Assembly (NCBI GenBank): GCA_004369045.1
Contig: ML213505.1
Span: 720,591 to 784,590 of the forward strand
From: Heliocybe sulcata
Taxonomy: Eukaryota; Basidiomycota; Agaricomycetes; Gloeophyllales; Gloeophyllaceae
Direction: 5' to 3'
DNA: 64,000 nucleotides
Below the pieces are notes generated by a model. That model searched no databases. It worked only from the letters and a program-made list of their open reading frames with translations, and was not told the origin of the DNA. The number at the start of each line of letters is the position of its first letter. The stretch's first letter is position 1. Below, piece by piece: positions 44,080 to 56,055 of this stretch. A program made the translations under genes and the position numbers.

Positions 44080-47000
44080 TCAGTCCCTGGACTTCTTGGA
44101 TTTGGCCTTCGGCGCCGGTGCCGGTTTCTCCTCCACTACGACCATAGCCTCGGGGTCGTTGTCGTAGACAAACTTCTTCACGACGACCTTCTCATGAGAT
44201 GGACCAGGCACAGGATCTGCATTATCCAATAAGTTACCGAGATTATCCAGCCGGAGCTCCTAAGAAATAGTTTGCGTGAGTCAACCGTAGTTTCACCAGC
44301 AAGCATAAGACAGACCTTAGCTGTCTTAGCTAGCGCACCCTTCGGGCATGCATTTCCTTTAGGTTCAGGTTTAGGATCATCCAGGTAGATGAGAGTGTGC
44401 AAGCCTTTATCCCATTTGACCCTCTTCGCAGCTGTGTCCGCTGCCGCGTCGAACCTCGCCTTTTTGGCTGGTGGCTCCGGCTTCTCTGGAGTCACATAAT
44501 CCGCCTCTTCCCCTGGCCCTCTCCGATGTCTGGTAAGTTGGTCTGGCTGAGCCGAGGGCTCCCATTCGATAGACTGGTCAGGATCCACCTCATCACCATC
44601 AACAATGCTTCCTTCCGAGCGCCGCGCCCTTCTTTGCGCTCGTTGTGAGCGCTCCTGATCTTGTTCGTCCTTCTGCTTCTGGATAGCAGTCCTGACCTTG
44701 GTCGTTGGACTAGCAGGTCGGGGCCCGGGCATTCGAACGAGCTCCTTCTCAATGTCGATGAAAAGGTACTTTTGGTTCTGTTGTGTGTTCTTGTTGGTCA
44801 CAGCTCTAAGAGCTGTTTGCGTCATTCCGATGACGGAATTAGAGGGTGGCTGGGAAGGTGCTTTCCGTCTTGCCTGGCCAGAGCGACTGGCGGGGGTTGG
44901 TCCAAAGACATCTTCAGCATTCAGCGGCTTTCGCGATCGACTGGTTCGTCTAAGTCCAGAGTCCTGCTCCAGTGTCTCGAGATTCTTAGCAATTGAGGAT
45001 TGCGAAGAGCTTGCAGCGTCAGCTGATGACGAAACTGCATCTATAGCAGGCTGTTTGTTGGCCGGGGAAGATGCGCTCTGCGCTTCATCGTCGGGCGGAG
45101 AAGGCGCCTCTGCTCGTTCTTTGCCCTTGCCTCTGGTGCCAATAGCAGTCCTGCTCAACGAAGGAGCACTCCCCATAGGCTGTTTCCTCGTTTCTCCATC
45201 ACGGCTACGAGTCTTGGGCTTTTCAATGGACGCCTCAAGAACACGTCGGGAGCTGGACATGGGGACGTGATGCGATCCAAACCCACCAGGAACGACCTTC
45301 GGGACAACAACAACAGGGCTGAGCCTTCCGACGGCTTCATTCTCCCGCTTGCGCTTCATCCACCCAGGCGAGGACGCCTCAGACGTCGGTGGAACTCGTC
45401 TCAGAGGTTTCGTCCTATCCTGTTTTGGGGTGCCAGGGAGATCATCTGAACCGCTGGTCGCGACGTCAGACGAGTTGGCACCAGGCCTCATGGCTCGTGC
45501 CTTATCATGATTAGTGTCAGATTCATGACTGCAACTCAATCAAGTAGCAGAACACACTTTGGGAACATCTTGTGCCGCAGTTCGAGAACTCTGTGGCACG
45601 GGCAGTTTGCTTGACGGCGGCCTCGCATAGGGTTTACTACCTATTCTAGGGATTCTGCTGCCTGCTGACGGTTGGCGCAGCGTAGATTTAGCCGGACTCG
45701 AGGCAGGCAGTTCCTTCGCTTGCTGTGAGGGTTCCTGTGCCTGCAATTCGCTCTCTTCCGGTATTGGGTTGATGGGGAACGGTAGGGGATTCCTTGGAGG
45801 CCGGGCTGCTCCCTTGAAATCAAGTCTGGGGACAATGTCTGCGGACCATGGCCTCTGAATCGACTTGCCTTGCTTTGCTCGCTCTTCAGCCTCGAGAGAG
45901 CGACTCCGCTGCGGGGCAGCAGCAGCAGTGGGTTTCGTCGAGTTCAAATCGAACTCAGGTGCAGGAACCTTGGCTGGAGATGGCATCTCCACCGCGGGAG
46001 GCCTCTTCGCCGGACTACGGTTCGGATTATTCAGATCAGGCGGAAATCGTCTGAACAACGGTGCAGTAAACACAGGGGCGTTCGAAGGCTGAGGTCGTCT
46101 CGAAACCTGAGCCGCCTTCTCCGGCGATATCGATCCCTGTTTGACAGCTTCAGCTATCGGAATCCTGCGAGCAGGCGTTGTGGATGGGTTGAACTTCATG
46201 GGTGAAGACGATGCGGCGGTGGCTCGGTCCGTCGGTCGAAGGAGTTTGGGATTGGCAGGTCTCAAAGCGACAGGCTTGATAGGTTTGCTTTGCTGGGCTT
46301 TGTCGGAAAGGGGATTAGGGGGTGTACTGGGACGACGAACACCGGCTGGCATTGTCTGCGTTTGATCGTTCGGGCTCCGCTGCAAGAAAACTGGGACGTC
46401 GGGTTTCTCCTCGGCTTCCTGAACAGCGGGAGATACGCTTCGAGACGGCGAAGGCATCAGCTTCGTTAGGAGGTCGGTAGATGTTGGCGACATGAGCGGT
46501 AGGTCCATCGATGTTTCCTCTTTCTTCTTGCCTTTCACTCTACTCTCCCTCTCGCGCCGTCGCGCCTTCTTCTCCTTTTCCAAGACCTCGCCATCAACAA
46601 CTATTGATATGCCTGCCCCTTGGCTTTTCTTGTTGGGCTCATCCGCTGGATGGGGATCAAGAGCCTGCAGACTCCTCGGAGGGCTTTCATTTGTAGGTCT
46701 CGGAGTCTTGTACGGTGATGTACTAGGTCGGGCAGACCGTCGGGGAGTTCGAGCATCCGGTTCTGCCTTATCCAAGGGCTCGGCAGCTACAGGTGCAGCA
46801 GGCGGGATCCTTTCGGACGGTGAGGGAGTGCGAGATGGCCACGGTCCGGATGTACTATCCTGAGGTACGCCGTCATCAATCTCAATAAGGACGTCGATAG
46901 GCAAGGATGTCTGTGCAGAAGACTCTTCTCGCCCGATAGCCAGAGCCGGTCCAGGCGGGGAGGCACCAGGAGTGGGTGTCTGCTTTAAATACACATCGAC

Positions 47001-47849
47001 TTCGTCGGCAGTGGCATCGGTAACAGCGGACATGGGTAGGAGAGGTGAGCCGGATAGGAGATCGTCTACTGTAGGATGAGAAGATGTAGCGGCAGTAATG
47101 TCGAGGATCGTGACGCCTAGGGCGTTAGGCGTGTCGAATGAGATCAAGTCTGGAGCAGATATATTCCCGACATTATTAACCGCGGAAACGAGCGGTGGAC
47201 TCTTCGTGCCTGATGAAGCATCGTCAGGTTGTACGGGCACCTCAGGAAGGCCTGCACCCTGATCCTGTTCGACGTCGGATGGGTCCGCAGAGTCACCAGG
47301 TTCCAGTACACAGTCGACCTGAGCCAAGGTAGCAGATCTGGCTCCGTCCGGCATGTCGCCATCATCCTCGTCTTCATGCACGCTCACGGGAGGAGGTGAA
47401 GGATTGTCGTGGGCCCGTAGGATCTTGCCAACAAGGACAGATGAGGGTTCTGTCTCACACGCGTCGACAACACATCAGAATCATCCGAAACTACTGCTGG
47501 ACTCACCATCTCCAGCCAGTATCGGTTCCGGTGTATCTACCCTCTGCTGTACAACAGCTTGCACTAAAGCACGCTCCCCTCGCTCACCGTCCTCACTTCC
47601 CTCCACATCCGCACCATTACTTCCACCAGCCAATGCATCAACCGACGACAACCGCGACCTCCTCACCGGTGTCCTCAACACACCTCCGTTCGCGCTCTTC
47701 CTGCGCGCAAGTTCTGCAGTAAATCTCTTCTCGGGTGACTGCAACGGACCGAAGTACACTCGCGTAGCTGAATCGCTGTCTTCCGAGTCCGAATATTCTA
47801 TTGCGGGCGGTGCGGTACGTCCTTGTTCAGGGGAAACGTCGGTAGCCAT
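44080..47849 (-). CDS. Large intrinsically disordered protein of unknown function
   Basis: About 1,190 residues in four exons, dominated by Ser, Pro, Ala, Arg and Asp. The N-terminal exon has an ordered-looking motif, RVYFGPLQSPEKRFTAELAR, followed by LRTPVRRSRLSS. The middle carries dozens of Ser-Pro and Thr-Pro pairs, many with nearby basic residues, as in cyclin-dependent kinase sites (SPAKR, TPARR, TPRRS). A predicted helix with EKEKKARRRERESRVKGKK is strongly basic. The C-terminal quarter has a second conserved-looking patch: KYLFIDIEKELVRMPGPRP, then RVKWDKGLHTLIYLDD, then LRLDNLGNLLDNADPVPGP and VVVKKFVYDNDPEAM before a Lys-rich end. These end patches suggest a scaffold tethered at both ends, perhaps nuclear or cytoskeletal. 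I recognise no family. Confidence 0.85.
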
Positions 47850-48211
47850 TTCGGGGGTGGGGGTTGCTGGAAAGGTGGCAGCACGGTTGGTTTACGCGTT
47901 TAGCACCACGTGATGAGGAATTCCCGTATTGAACGGACGCGCCACTGTCACTAAGCCGTCACTTCACGCGTCCGCGTTCTTGAACCAACCTTAAGCTTAA
48001 GGCCTTATGTATGCCTGAGGAAGCTCGAAATAGCCTCCCTTGTCAAGACTCGGCTCTGCTTGTGCTGCTAGGATGCTCTCAAGGACATGACGACGCCTGA
48101 ACATCGATTATTTCATACAGCATTATGGGGGTATTTGCGAGCAAAGTCCTGACCGTGAAACATAAAGGAACTATTGATGCGTTCTTACACCTTCCCGGAG
48201 CTTGCAGTAAT
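47850..48211. other. Intergenic region upstream of the disordered-protein gene
   Basis: About 360 bases. It contains a perfect 14-base palindrome at 47989-48002. No gene seen. Confidence 0.4.
47989..48002. repeat. Perfect palindrome CCTTAAGCTTAAGG
   Basis: A 14-base sequence identical to its reverse complement, about 140 bases upstream of the start of the disordered-protein gene. It could be a dimeric factor site or chance. Confidence 0.5.
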
Positions 48212-49931
48212 TCATCTCATCAGCAATAACCCCTCCGTTCTTCCCCTCCGAGACCTTCCGTCTTGCTCGTAAACCTGTATCTGCCTCCCACTGGTGAATC
48301 CATGCGGCTGTCCAAGATGACCGGCACTCTCAGACCGTCTCGAGTTCCCAGCCACGTCACGCAAAGAGTATGACGCAACTCGAGGTCTCTCACCGTTGGC
48401 CCGGCTGCTCGTGGTGGGTGTAGTCGGACTGGGACTCGTCCGAGTCGGCTGAGTGTGCGCTCCGGTGGTCAGATTTTGCAATTTTGTCTGCAGCTGCAAT
48501 ATGTTTGTTTGGTGCCATGAGCTCGCCAAGACCTCCATGAACTGCAGACACACCTCTTCGTTCTGTCTCATGAGCCGCCCAATCATCTCGTCCTGCCTGT
48601 CGACCCGCAACTCTAGCCCAGTCAACTTATCCCGAATATCGCGTCGCTCTTGGATCCGGCCCTCCTGCGAGACGCTCTCATTCTCCGGCCCAGCAGTTTT
48701 TCTCCGCTTCTGGTCCCTCTCCCCAATACGCTCCACTAACTGGCCCAACTCGCTCAGGATCACTCGGCTCGTCTCCTCCTTCGCCATCTTTGTCTTCTCC
48801 TTCACAAGACCATCCACGACTTTACCAATTTCGCCGTACGCGTCCTGCCACAGTATTCGGACTTTTGCTTCGGCTCTCACCATGTCCGTCTCCAACCGCC
48901 GCTTTTCCTGTTCTAGCTCTCTGACGAGAGGTGCCACGGAAACTGATGCGGCAGACGAAATCCCGGATAGACTGCTCTGAAGGTCTTTGAAAGAATCGAG
49001 TTTCTGGCCAGTCGTACGGAGGCCGACGGTAGCCATCGACAACTCTGCATTTGCGCTGCGATGATTGCATTTAGCTAACACAGGCAATGCTAAATAGCAT
49101 ATACCTTGCGATCTCACGCAGCAAGGCGTTCGTGCGTTTGTCTTCTTCTGTGTAAATAGGCTTGTCCGCTTCTGGTTCTGCTGCTTCCCTGTCCGCCTTT
49201 TCTCTCCCATGACGCGCGATCGAATCAGGACCGAGGAAATGGCCAGCTGGGGAAGAGAAGGAATTGTCAGCCTGGCCGCAGTTGCTTCCCTTGGACGAAT
49301 TCTGTGCCTCTCGGCTGTCTTGCTTGTCATTAGTACTTCGAGACTCATCTTGGGGGTCACGCCGCATATTTTTGCTCTATATGTTCTCTGCTTCAGGTAG
49401 CCGTCGCCATGATAGAAGTACCGACGAACCTCACAATCTCTACTCCTCTTGCCCAGAAGCGGATTCGGACTATTGTTGTGCCCTCTGTGCATGTCGGTGA
49501 AGTCAATTCTGTCGCGGAATTCTCTGGGACGACCCTCGTCTCTGTCGTAGACGCTGTCCCGCCTTGCATGGCGAATGATATCGTCGCTATTCGCGCTCAA
49601 CCTGAACAAGGCTTCCTGTGACGCGAGCGGAGATGCGCGGGCCTTCGAGGCAGGCCTGGCAGGCCTGGGGCTGTCGTCGACTTCGGCCTTTATTCTTGGT
49701 CGGCGCTGATGCCATCTCGCGTCTTCGGGGTGAATGAATCTGCATGGCCTTTTAGATAGGGTCCAAGCAAAGAAGGGAACGCGTTCAACCTGCAGCGACT
49801 TCCGTCAGGGCAGTATGACTTGCGCGGCCTGCCGTTGTCATCGAAATACTCGATTCAGGGTTAGTGTCGTGTATATGAATACGAATCATGCACGGGCTCA
49901 CTCGGCATCGGACGGTCTTAAACAGTGACAT
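48212..49931 (-). CDS. CCCH-type zinc-finger protein with coiled coil
   Basis: About 490 residues. Small 5' exons splice to MSLFKTVRCR, then YFDDNGRPRKSYCPDGSRCR, then FIHPEDARWHQRRPRIKAEV. Together they form a CCCH-like finger (C-x13-C-x5-C-x3-H) at the very N terminus. A basic, Arg-rich disordered region follows (RDSVYDRDEGRPREFRDRID) with an intron near 49375-49422. Next come an acidic/basic helix (EADKPIYTEEDKRTNALLRE) and a long coiled coil (VRELEQEKRRLETDMVRAEA, through RDKLTGLELRVDRQDEMIGR). The tail is Ser/Thr/Pro/Arg-rich. The two long unspliced frames on this strand are partly false because they run through introns. CCCH fingers usually bind RNA, so an RNA-processing role is plausible, but I cannot name an orthologue. 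Divergent from the alpha/beta hydrolase. Confidence 0.75.
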
Positions 49932-50334
49932 CGGCGAGGACTCTGCAGCAAAGGGTGATGGGTAGAAAAGAAAGCGTATGGCTGTAGAATATGTATCCAT
50001 TCTTATATCTCGCGACGAATACTTTCAGAAGTAGATCGTGACTTCTGCTTTTGCAAGGAAGAACAGTGGTGTGACGATCATGTCTCGCCAGATTCCTTTC
50101 TCGGTCGAGTTAGGATTCGTCATCCAACTTAGGAAATCACACTTCCAAATCGGACAGGAGTCCGGCCCCGGCTACCTTTCTGCCGGGCGTCTGTTCGCGT
50201 CTTCCGGGCATAACATCCTCGACATCAACGGAGGTCAGCATCCTGCGAACTCGGAGTAGCATGCCATCCACGGCATAGTTATCAAGCCAGGGCTCAGAAG
50301 AGGTCCGCTTCTCGGTTTGCCCCTTCTCATCAAT
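49932..50334. promoter_or_regulatory. Divergent intergenic region between CCCH gene and hydrolase gene
   Basis: About 400 bases. A short open frame (50080-50259) occurs on the plus strand but ends abruptly and resembles nothing. I regard the interval as a shared promoter. Confidence 0.4.
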
Positions 50335-52134
50335 ATGGGTGCTATTCTCAGTCTCTTCGTCAATATCTTCAGGCCGATATATACCCCCAATCTATACTTT
50401 CCCATCAAGCCGGCTTACATCCAGTACCGTAAAACCAGAGGTTCTGAAGAGTGTACAACAACATCACTGAGAGATGTCGTGGAGAGACATTGTACAAGTC
50501 TGTTGAAGGAATATCGGCCAGTCTGGTGGCTTCCAGGGTTAGTCCTATTGTGTCTTATGGCACCGGAGAGACTTGATCATTCTCGACCTTATAGCGGCCA
50601 TGTACAGACCGGATACTGCGTTATAGGAGACTTCTCCAAGGTAGATAAAGTGGAGTATGATCGGTGAGCATCCCAATCTCGTACGGGAGCCTTGCCATTC
50701 AAGTGTGTTTGCATTCACAGTAAGCTGCTGCGCTTGAAGGACGGTGGCACCCTGTAAGTAAGAGTCTAGAGGGAGGCAAGCTTGCTCATGACCACCTGTC
50801 TGCTTAATCAGAGGCCTCGACTTTACTCCGCCTGCGAATGAGCGGACCCTGCCGAACGACACACCCATCATTGTTGTTATGCACGGATTGACCGGAGGTG
50901 AGTGTTCATATCCTTTGCCACTAAATACTCTTTCACGATGGTACCTAGGGTCTCATGAGGCATACGTGCGGTCGATTCTTGCTCCGGCATGCACGCCTGT
51001 CGACAAGGGAGGTCTCGGTTATCGAGCTATGGTCGTCAACTTCCGCGGCTGTAAGCATCTTCATTTAATTTACAACGGATCTTCTGTAGCCTGAATCCGC
51101 AGGTGCTGGCACGCCCGTAACAAGTCCCCAATTATACTCCGGTGGCCACACGGACGACCTGCGCCAGTCTCTTATGTACCTTTCCAAGCTCTACCCGGAA
51201 GCACCCCTGATCGGATTAGGGTTTTCACTCGGTGCGAACGTTATCGCACGGTATCTTGGTCAAGAAGGGAACAAAAGTAGGTTACTTTCTGCGGCTGTCT
51301 TGGGATGCGTGAGTAGGAACAATAACACCCGTGCGCGCTTGACCGGCCTTGCTGACAATCCGTGTTGTGCAGCCATGGGACCTGGTGAAGAACAGCGAAA
51401 GGTGATACCGTTCGCCTCATGCCAAAGCCTTGGGTTCATACCCTGACGATATATCCCTCATTCGTAGAATTGAAGGAGATTTATTCTATCGCGAAGTATA
51501 TTCTAAAGCTCTGGGTCAGAACCTGCTCCAGATGCTCCGGACCAACGCAGCCACCCTCTCACGGGTAGCGGCACCCCATAGTCCAACTGCGCAGGCCCTC
51601 GCCAATGCCCTCGCGCTCAAGAAACCCTACCTCATAGATTTCGATGCGACCTGGACGTCCGTCGCCGGCGCCACGTACCCGCCCTTCCCCTTGGACTCTG
51701 CGGAGGCATACTACAAGTGGGCCAGCTCCGCGCAGTTCGTGCACGACATCCGCGTCCCGCTGCTGTGCATCAACGCAGCGGACGACCCGATCGTGCGGGA
51801 TCTGCCGATCGACGAGGTTAGGAAGAACGGATGGGTGTGTCTCGCAGTCACGCAGCATGGTGGGCATTTGGGCTGGTTCGAGAGCCCGGAGAGGGGCGAT
51901 CGCGAGGCAGGGGGTGCGTTTGGGCTCAGGAGGTGGGTGAGGAAGCCTGTGCTGGAATGGTTTAGGGCTACTGCGGAGCATCTTGTTGGGGAACAGAGGG
52001 AGGTTCCGGAGTTGTATGAGCAGGATGGCTGGACTGTTGAAAGAGGGAGGGAGAGCCTTGGATTTAGAGAGGTGGAGGGTGGCGGGAAGGTCGTTGGTGT
52101 AGAGGGAGAGGGTGGTCTGCTCTCAGGGCTCTAG
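50335..52134 (+). CDS. Alpha/beta hydrolase, ABHD1/3 - yeast EHT1/EEB1/YMR210W type
   Basis: Lipid esterase/acyltransferase family; yeast relatives make or hydrolyse medium-chain fatty acid ethyl esters or act as monoacylglycerol lipase. The start MGAILSLFVNIFRPIYTPNL gives a hydrophobic anchor-like N terminus. The family entry motif is WWLPG then GHVQTGYC. The oxyanion segment is IIVVMHGLTGGSHEAYVRS and VVNFRGCAGTP. The catalytic triad is visible: Ser in LIGLGFSLGANVIARYLGQ, Asp in INAADDPIV and His in QHGGHLGWF. Small introns interrupt the first half; the second half is one exon to TAG 52132-52134. The C-terminal tail is Gly/Glu-rich. About 460 residues. It ends only 75 bases from the end of the convergent RWD gene. 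Confidence 0.93.
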
Positions 52135-52209
52135 TAGACTGAATATAGAATAGATGTTACAGGTATATTGCTTCTTCATTCTTCTACGCTGTAGTGCTAT
52201 GATCGACAC

Positions 52210-53279
52210 TCAATCGCTGTCGCTGAATTCGACGTGCTCCTCCTCTTCCTCTTCTTCCTGAGCTTTTCTTCGTTCATACTGGCTAAAGTCCACGGACACG
52301 GTGCCCTCTTCTACGAGGGACTCGTCCGTGGCTGCCAGCGTCTTGTCTCGCTCGAAGAGTTGTCGACCTGACGGGCAACACAAATCTCAATAACAATACA
52401 AAGCAGAGCTGTGAGAAAGCCTAACCTGACGGCCTTGTTTGGGCCTTCTTATACTCTTCACGTTCCTTTGGAGTCATGGCCTTCAGTTTCTCTTCTTCCT
52501 CCTTTGCTTTTCGTGAGGCCAACTCTTGATCGAACTTTTTCTTCCAAGCTAGGAACGATTCAAGGGTTACAGGTGTGCCTCGGGTGCGCGCCTCCTCTTC
52601 CTTTTGGAGTGCAACAATAGGCACGTTAGCTCGAAGAGTAATTAAAATCCAAGGACGAGCACTTGCCTCCAGGACCCGTCTCTCCTCCTCCATCTCTTTC
52701 TGTTTCTTCCGCTCAGCGTTCTCCCGGACAATGGCAGCCAGTCGTTCACGTAGATGGGAGACAAGCGTGAACGTCATAGCCATTCCAACATTTTCTTCTC
52801 CCTACGAGATCAGGTTAATGTAACGCTCAGCACTGGAACACCACAGGACTAACCACTGTCCGGAGATCGTTTAGAAGCGTCTCGATGTCCTGCTCCTCCA
52901 AGTCCCCCTCTGCAGGCTCTAACGATAGATCTGGTAACACATCAGGATATTCTTCCGGATAATGCACGGTTAATTTGAGCAGCACTACCAAAGCACATCA
53001 GGATCAATTCCAGCCTCAGTACGCGGCGTGCACTCACATTTGTCGGCGCCCTCCTCGATCTCCTCTGGTTCGACCTCTATTTCTATGTCCCTTTCGGATA
53101 GTTCTTTGCATGAGTCTCAGTCCTCTGGTGCGATGGGGCTAGGTAGATGTTACGAACTCGAGAGTTCCGTAGGATAGATCGATTCAAGGACCTAGGCGAA
53201 TGGTTTGCTCGGTCATAACTAGGCAGCATTAACTGCGCTCACTCACTTCAAACTCCTCCAGTAAGGCATCGGAGGCCAT
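52210..53279 (-). CDS. GIR2: RWD-domain protein, Gir2/RWDD1 type
   Basis: Cytosolic partner of the DRG GTPases and competitor for Gcn1 in yeast, thus linked to translation and Gcn2 signalling. The start MASDALLEEFE is the normal RWD beginning and is followed at once by an intron. Further exons give ELSERDIEIEVEPEEIEEGA, then LTVHYPEEYPDVLPDLSLEP and EGDLEEQDIETLLNDLRTV, the RWD core with its YPEEYP signature. The second half is highly charged: HLRERLAAIVRENAERKKQK, TPVTLESFLAWKKKFDQELA and KLKAMTPKEREEYKKAQTRP, typical of RWDD1/Gir2. The end is SDSD at complement 52210-52212 after a run of glutamates. It shares a 196-base divergent promoter with the bS21m gene. Another translation-control gene, GCN3, lies 7 kb away. 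Confidence 0.92.
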
Positions 53280-53475
53280 AAGAGGCGTTTTGTACGAGCA
53301 GAGAGGGATAGGCCTGCGTCAGAATGCGGCGCGAAGTGTTACTCGCGGTCAAGACATTCGTCCAAATTTGTCCTGGACCTTACGGACTCTTTACCGTTTA
53401 CCACCACTTCACCTCCCGCCGCATACCCGGAGCTCTTCTCGAGGCTTCAAAGTTGCCCTCGCTGACTGTCTCGAT

Positions 53476-54200
53476 ATGCTGTCCTCAATGCTGCAGCGAC
53501 TCCCATCCTCTCTCTTACGAGACGCACAGTCTGCTCTGCCGAGGGCCTCACGTTCGAGGAACGCGACTGCCCCACTACGGTCAACGCGCATCCGCACATA
53601 TGTCCCCGGTCAATCCCTACCTGCCTCTGATGCTAGCAGTACCACCACGAATACACCTCAACATCCCCCGCCGCTTATGGACTCGCGTTCATCGGCAGCT
53701 CAAATGTGGGAGACCATCATTGGCGCCAGTGCGAGCTCAATCAAGGAGCCTGCAAAACCTGACTCGCCGGAGAAGATCTGGAAGGCAAATCATGACACAT
53801 TTATGGCCACTATGACTCGTGTCAACGACGCGTACTCTGGCAAGTGTTTGTCCGAGCTGTCTGTCCCTGTTAGTGATGATTTGTCTCCTCTTGTGCTTCA
53901 ACGAGGACAGGCCGCAGTATCCCCGTGCTTGGAGGTAATATCGATCAGGCGTACAAATACCTTGAGTCGCGTCTCAACAGGAACCGGGTGAAAGCTGAGG
54001 TGAGGTACCAGGAGAGACATGAAAAAAAGGGGATCAAGCGAAATAGGTTGAAGAGCGAAAGGTGGAGAAGGCGATTCGCGCATGAGGTGCGGTTCATCTC
54101 CCGCTATGTGCCGCTCTGAGGGACTGATCGAATTATACACCCTTCGCAGGTCAGGAAGAAGATACAGCTCGTGAATGCTATCCGGAGGACAGGCTCATAG
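53476..54200 (+). CDS. MRP21: Mitochondrial ribosomal protein bS21m
   Basis: Small-subunit mitoribosome protein. The start MLSSMLQRLPSSLLRDAQSA begins an Arg/Ser-rich presequence followed by a long low-complexity linker (TTTNTPQHPPPLMDSRSSAA). The conserved bS21 part is assembled from three exons: WETIIGAS through FMATMTRVNDAYS, then GRSIPVLGGNIDQAYKYLES and RLNRNRVKAEVRYQERHEKK, then VRKKIQLVNAIRRTGS to TAG 54198-54200. The GRS-V...A-R-L pattern and the very basic C-terminal helices are the family signature. An intron at about 53841-53912 lies just before GRSIPV, and another before VRKKIQ. The long N-terminal extension is usual in fungi. Confidence 0.93.
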
Positions 54201-56055
54201 CGATATCACCACCCTGCATCTCATTTCTGAGCGATTAGAGGAGTCAAACAGACCCTCATTCACTATGCTTCGCCTCCCGTTAATCGAAGGGCCGGTTAAC
54301 ATCCGACTCGTTCTCACTTGGAGTCCCAGAACATCTTTTTTCATATGTTGCCAGTGACGCTCGTCCGACATTCGTCTTGATGCGAAAGGTGACTGTTCAG
54401 TACATGCGATTCCCCTTCCACAACCCTTCAAACCCATTCCTTTGCCCCGAATTTCTCATCCCGGCCTAGGAGTGGGAGGCAAGAACTGGTTTGTAAGATC
54501 CAGATAATATGAGACACGCTCTATTTGATGATGCGCGTATGATGTCCACTGACCAGGCAGAATCGGGAAGAAACCGACGCACAGGTGTCCCATCACATCG
54601 GTTGATGACACGAGTTGACCACGTTCACATCATGGCGCCGCACATTTGAAGCGTGTTCTCTGGCTGACAGATCACTTGGAATAATTTGCTTCTGCCCTTC
54701 GGCGCCGGCCATAGGAAGTCCCTGGTGACGGACTACGGCGGCAAGTTTCCAGATGCTGGGCACCGTACTACCCTTTATGCGTGCCATGGATGGACTAGAG
54801 ACACGGCTAGAGCTGTGCGCTCATGGTACGGATCACGGATGCTCCACACATCGAGCTGTTACGCCCTCTGACCATCTTCAGAGGTACATTCGCCCGCCAA
54901 CAACATTATTGGGACGCGGCGAAACGCTGACCCTGCAGGTCGGTTATCACCGGTGCTGTGGTTCAGATTGCTTCCTGTTATTATCCACAGCAGGCTTACT
55001 TCACTGTTGGTGCGCTCGGGGATCACAACTGCAGGAAGGTGAAGTGCCTCTTCAGGCCATGCTGTTTTCCGTCGCCGCCCCGGTTCTTGCTTAAATACAA
55101 TGCCGCATTGGATATGCGATCCCATTCTGCTCGAGTGAAGCTGGCCTTTACATCCACCTGGTCTCGACATCCGACGGAAGAACAGGATGTGTCATAACGT
55201 CAGTTACATATCCCCTTTGTCGTCACTGACAATCAATACTGACAATCCCACTTCTTTAGATTATCGACGGTCGCTGGCACACGCCTTGCGGGCATTTCGT
55301 AGCTATCGCCACCCGCAAGCAGGATTGTCAAAGGTCGAACTGTGTCTTCAGCATGCGGCACATACATCCCGTGGGTCAGTGACTTCAGCTAGAATGACAG
55401 CGCATGAAGCTGAATTTGACACTCAATGCACAGGATGCAACTTCCGATCCTGCGTTCGAATGATGGACCTTCCGGTTCGCAATCCGATAAGAATAAGCCC
55501 AACTTGTTGTGGCGACTGCACAATGCGCAATTTGGAAAGGCCGCCTGTACCGATGGCCGAGGGTAGGCCAAGTTAGGCGCCTGGGATAATATTCGGATTG
55601 CTATATCCTAAACTGCTTCTAATATTATGTTAGATATGTCTAGATGCCCTTGTTCACGAGATGTATACGACCAGGTCACGCTGATGCTTCGATAGGGGAC
55701 GATGGAGAAATGACTTGTACATATACCTTGGTATGATATGCTGGCTTGTATAATTACTGCTTATTTAGTTAGTCGTGGCGGCGAGGTTATTCTATCGAAT
55801 GAGGGATACAGGAGCACAGCCGGAGATAAACATGAAGGAATATCGCAGACACAGTGCACGCACAGGGCGGTAAGTGTGCGACAATGTTCTGTCTTCTGTT
55901 TTCATCCGGCTGCGAACCATAGAGGTCTAGGCTACCGAAGCAAGAGCATTAGATTGATGGAGGCTTGCCATACTTTGAAGCAACCCCCGATTGCATGATC
56001 AGGCAGATATACAGTACGACCCTCCATAATGTACACGCTTTCGACGGCCGTTTCT
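54201..56055. other. 1.85 kb gene-poor interval
   Basis: Between bS21m and the cyclin gene. Only short, unconvincing open frames on both strands. I see no transposon ends, tRNA or repeat array. It may contain long 3' regions or decayed sequence. Confidence 0.4.

Noticed and set aside
50077-50259. Short plus-strand frame starting MSRQIPFSVELGFVIQ
   Set aside because: Ends after about 60 residues, has no homologue known to me, and lies in a likely divergent promoter.
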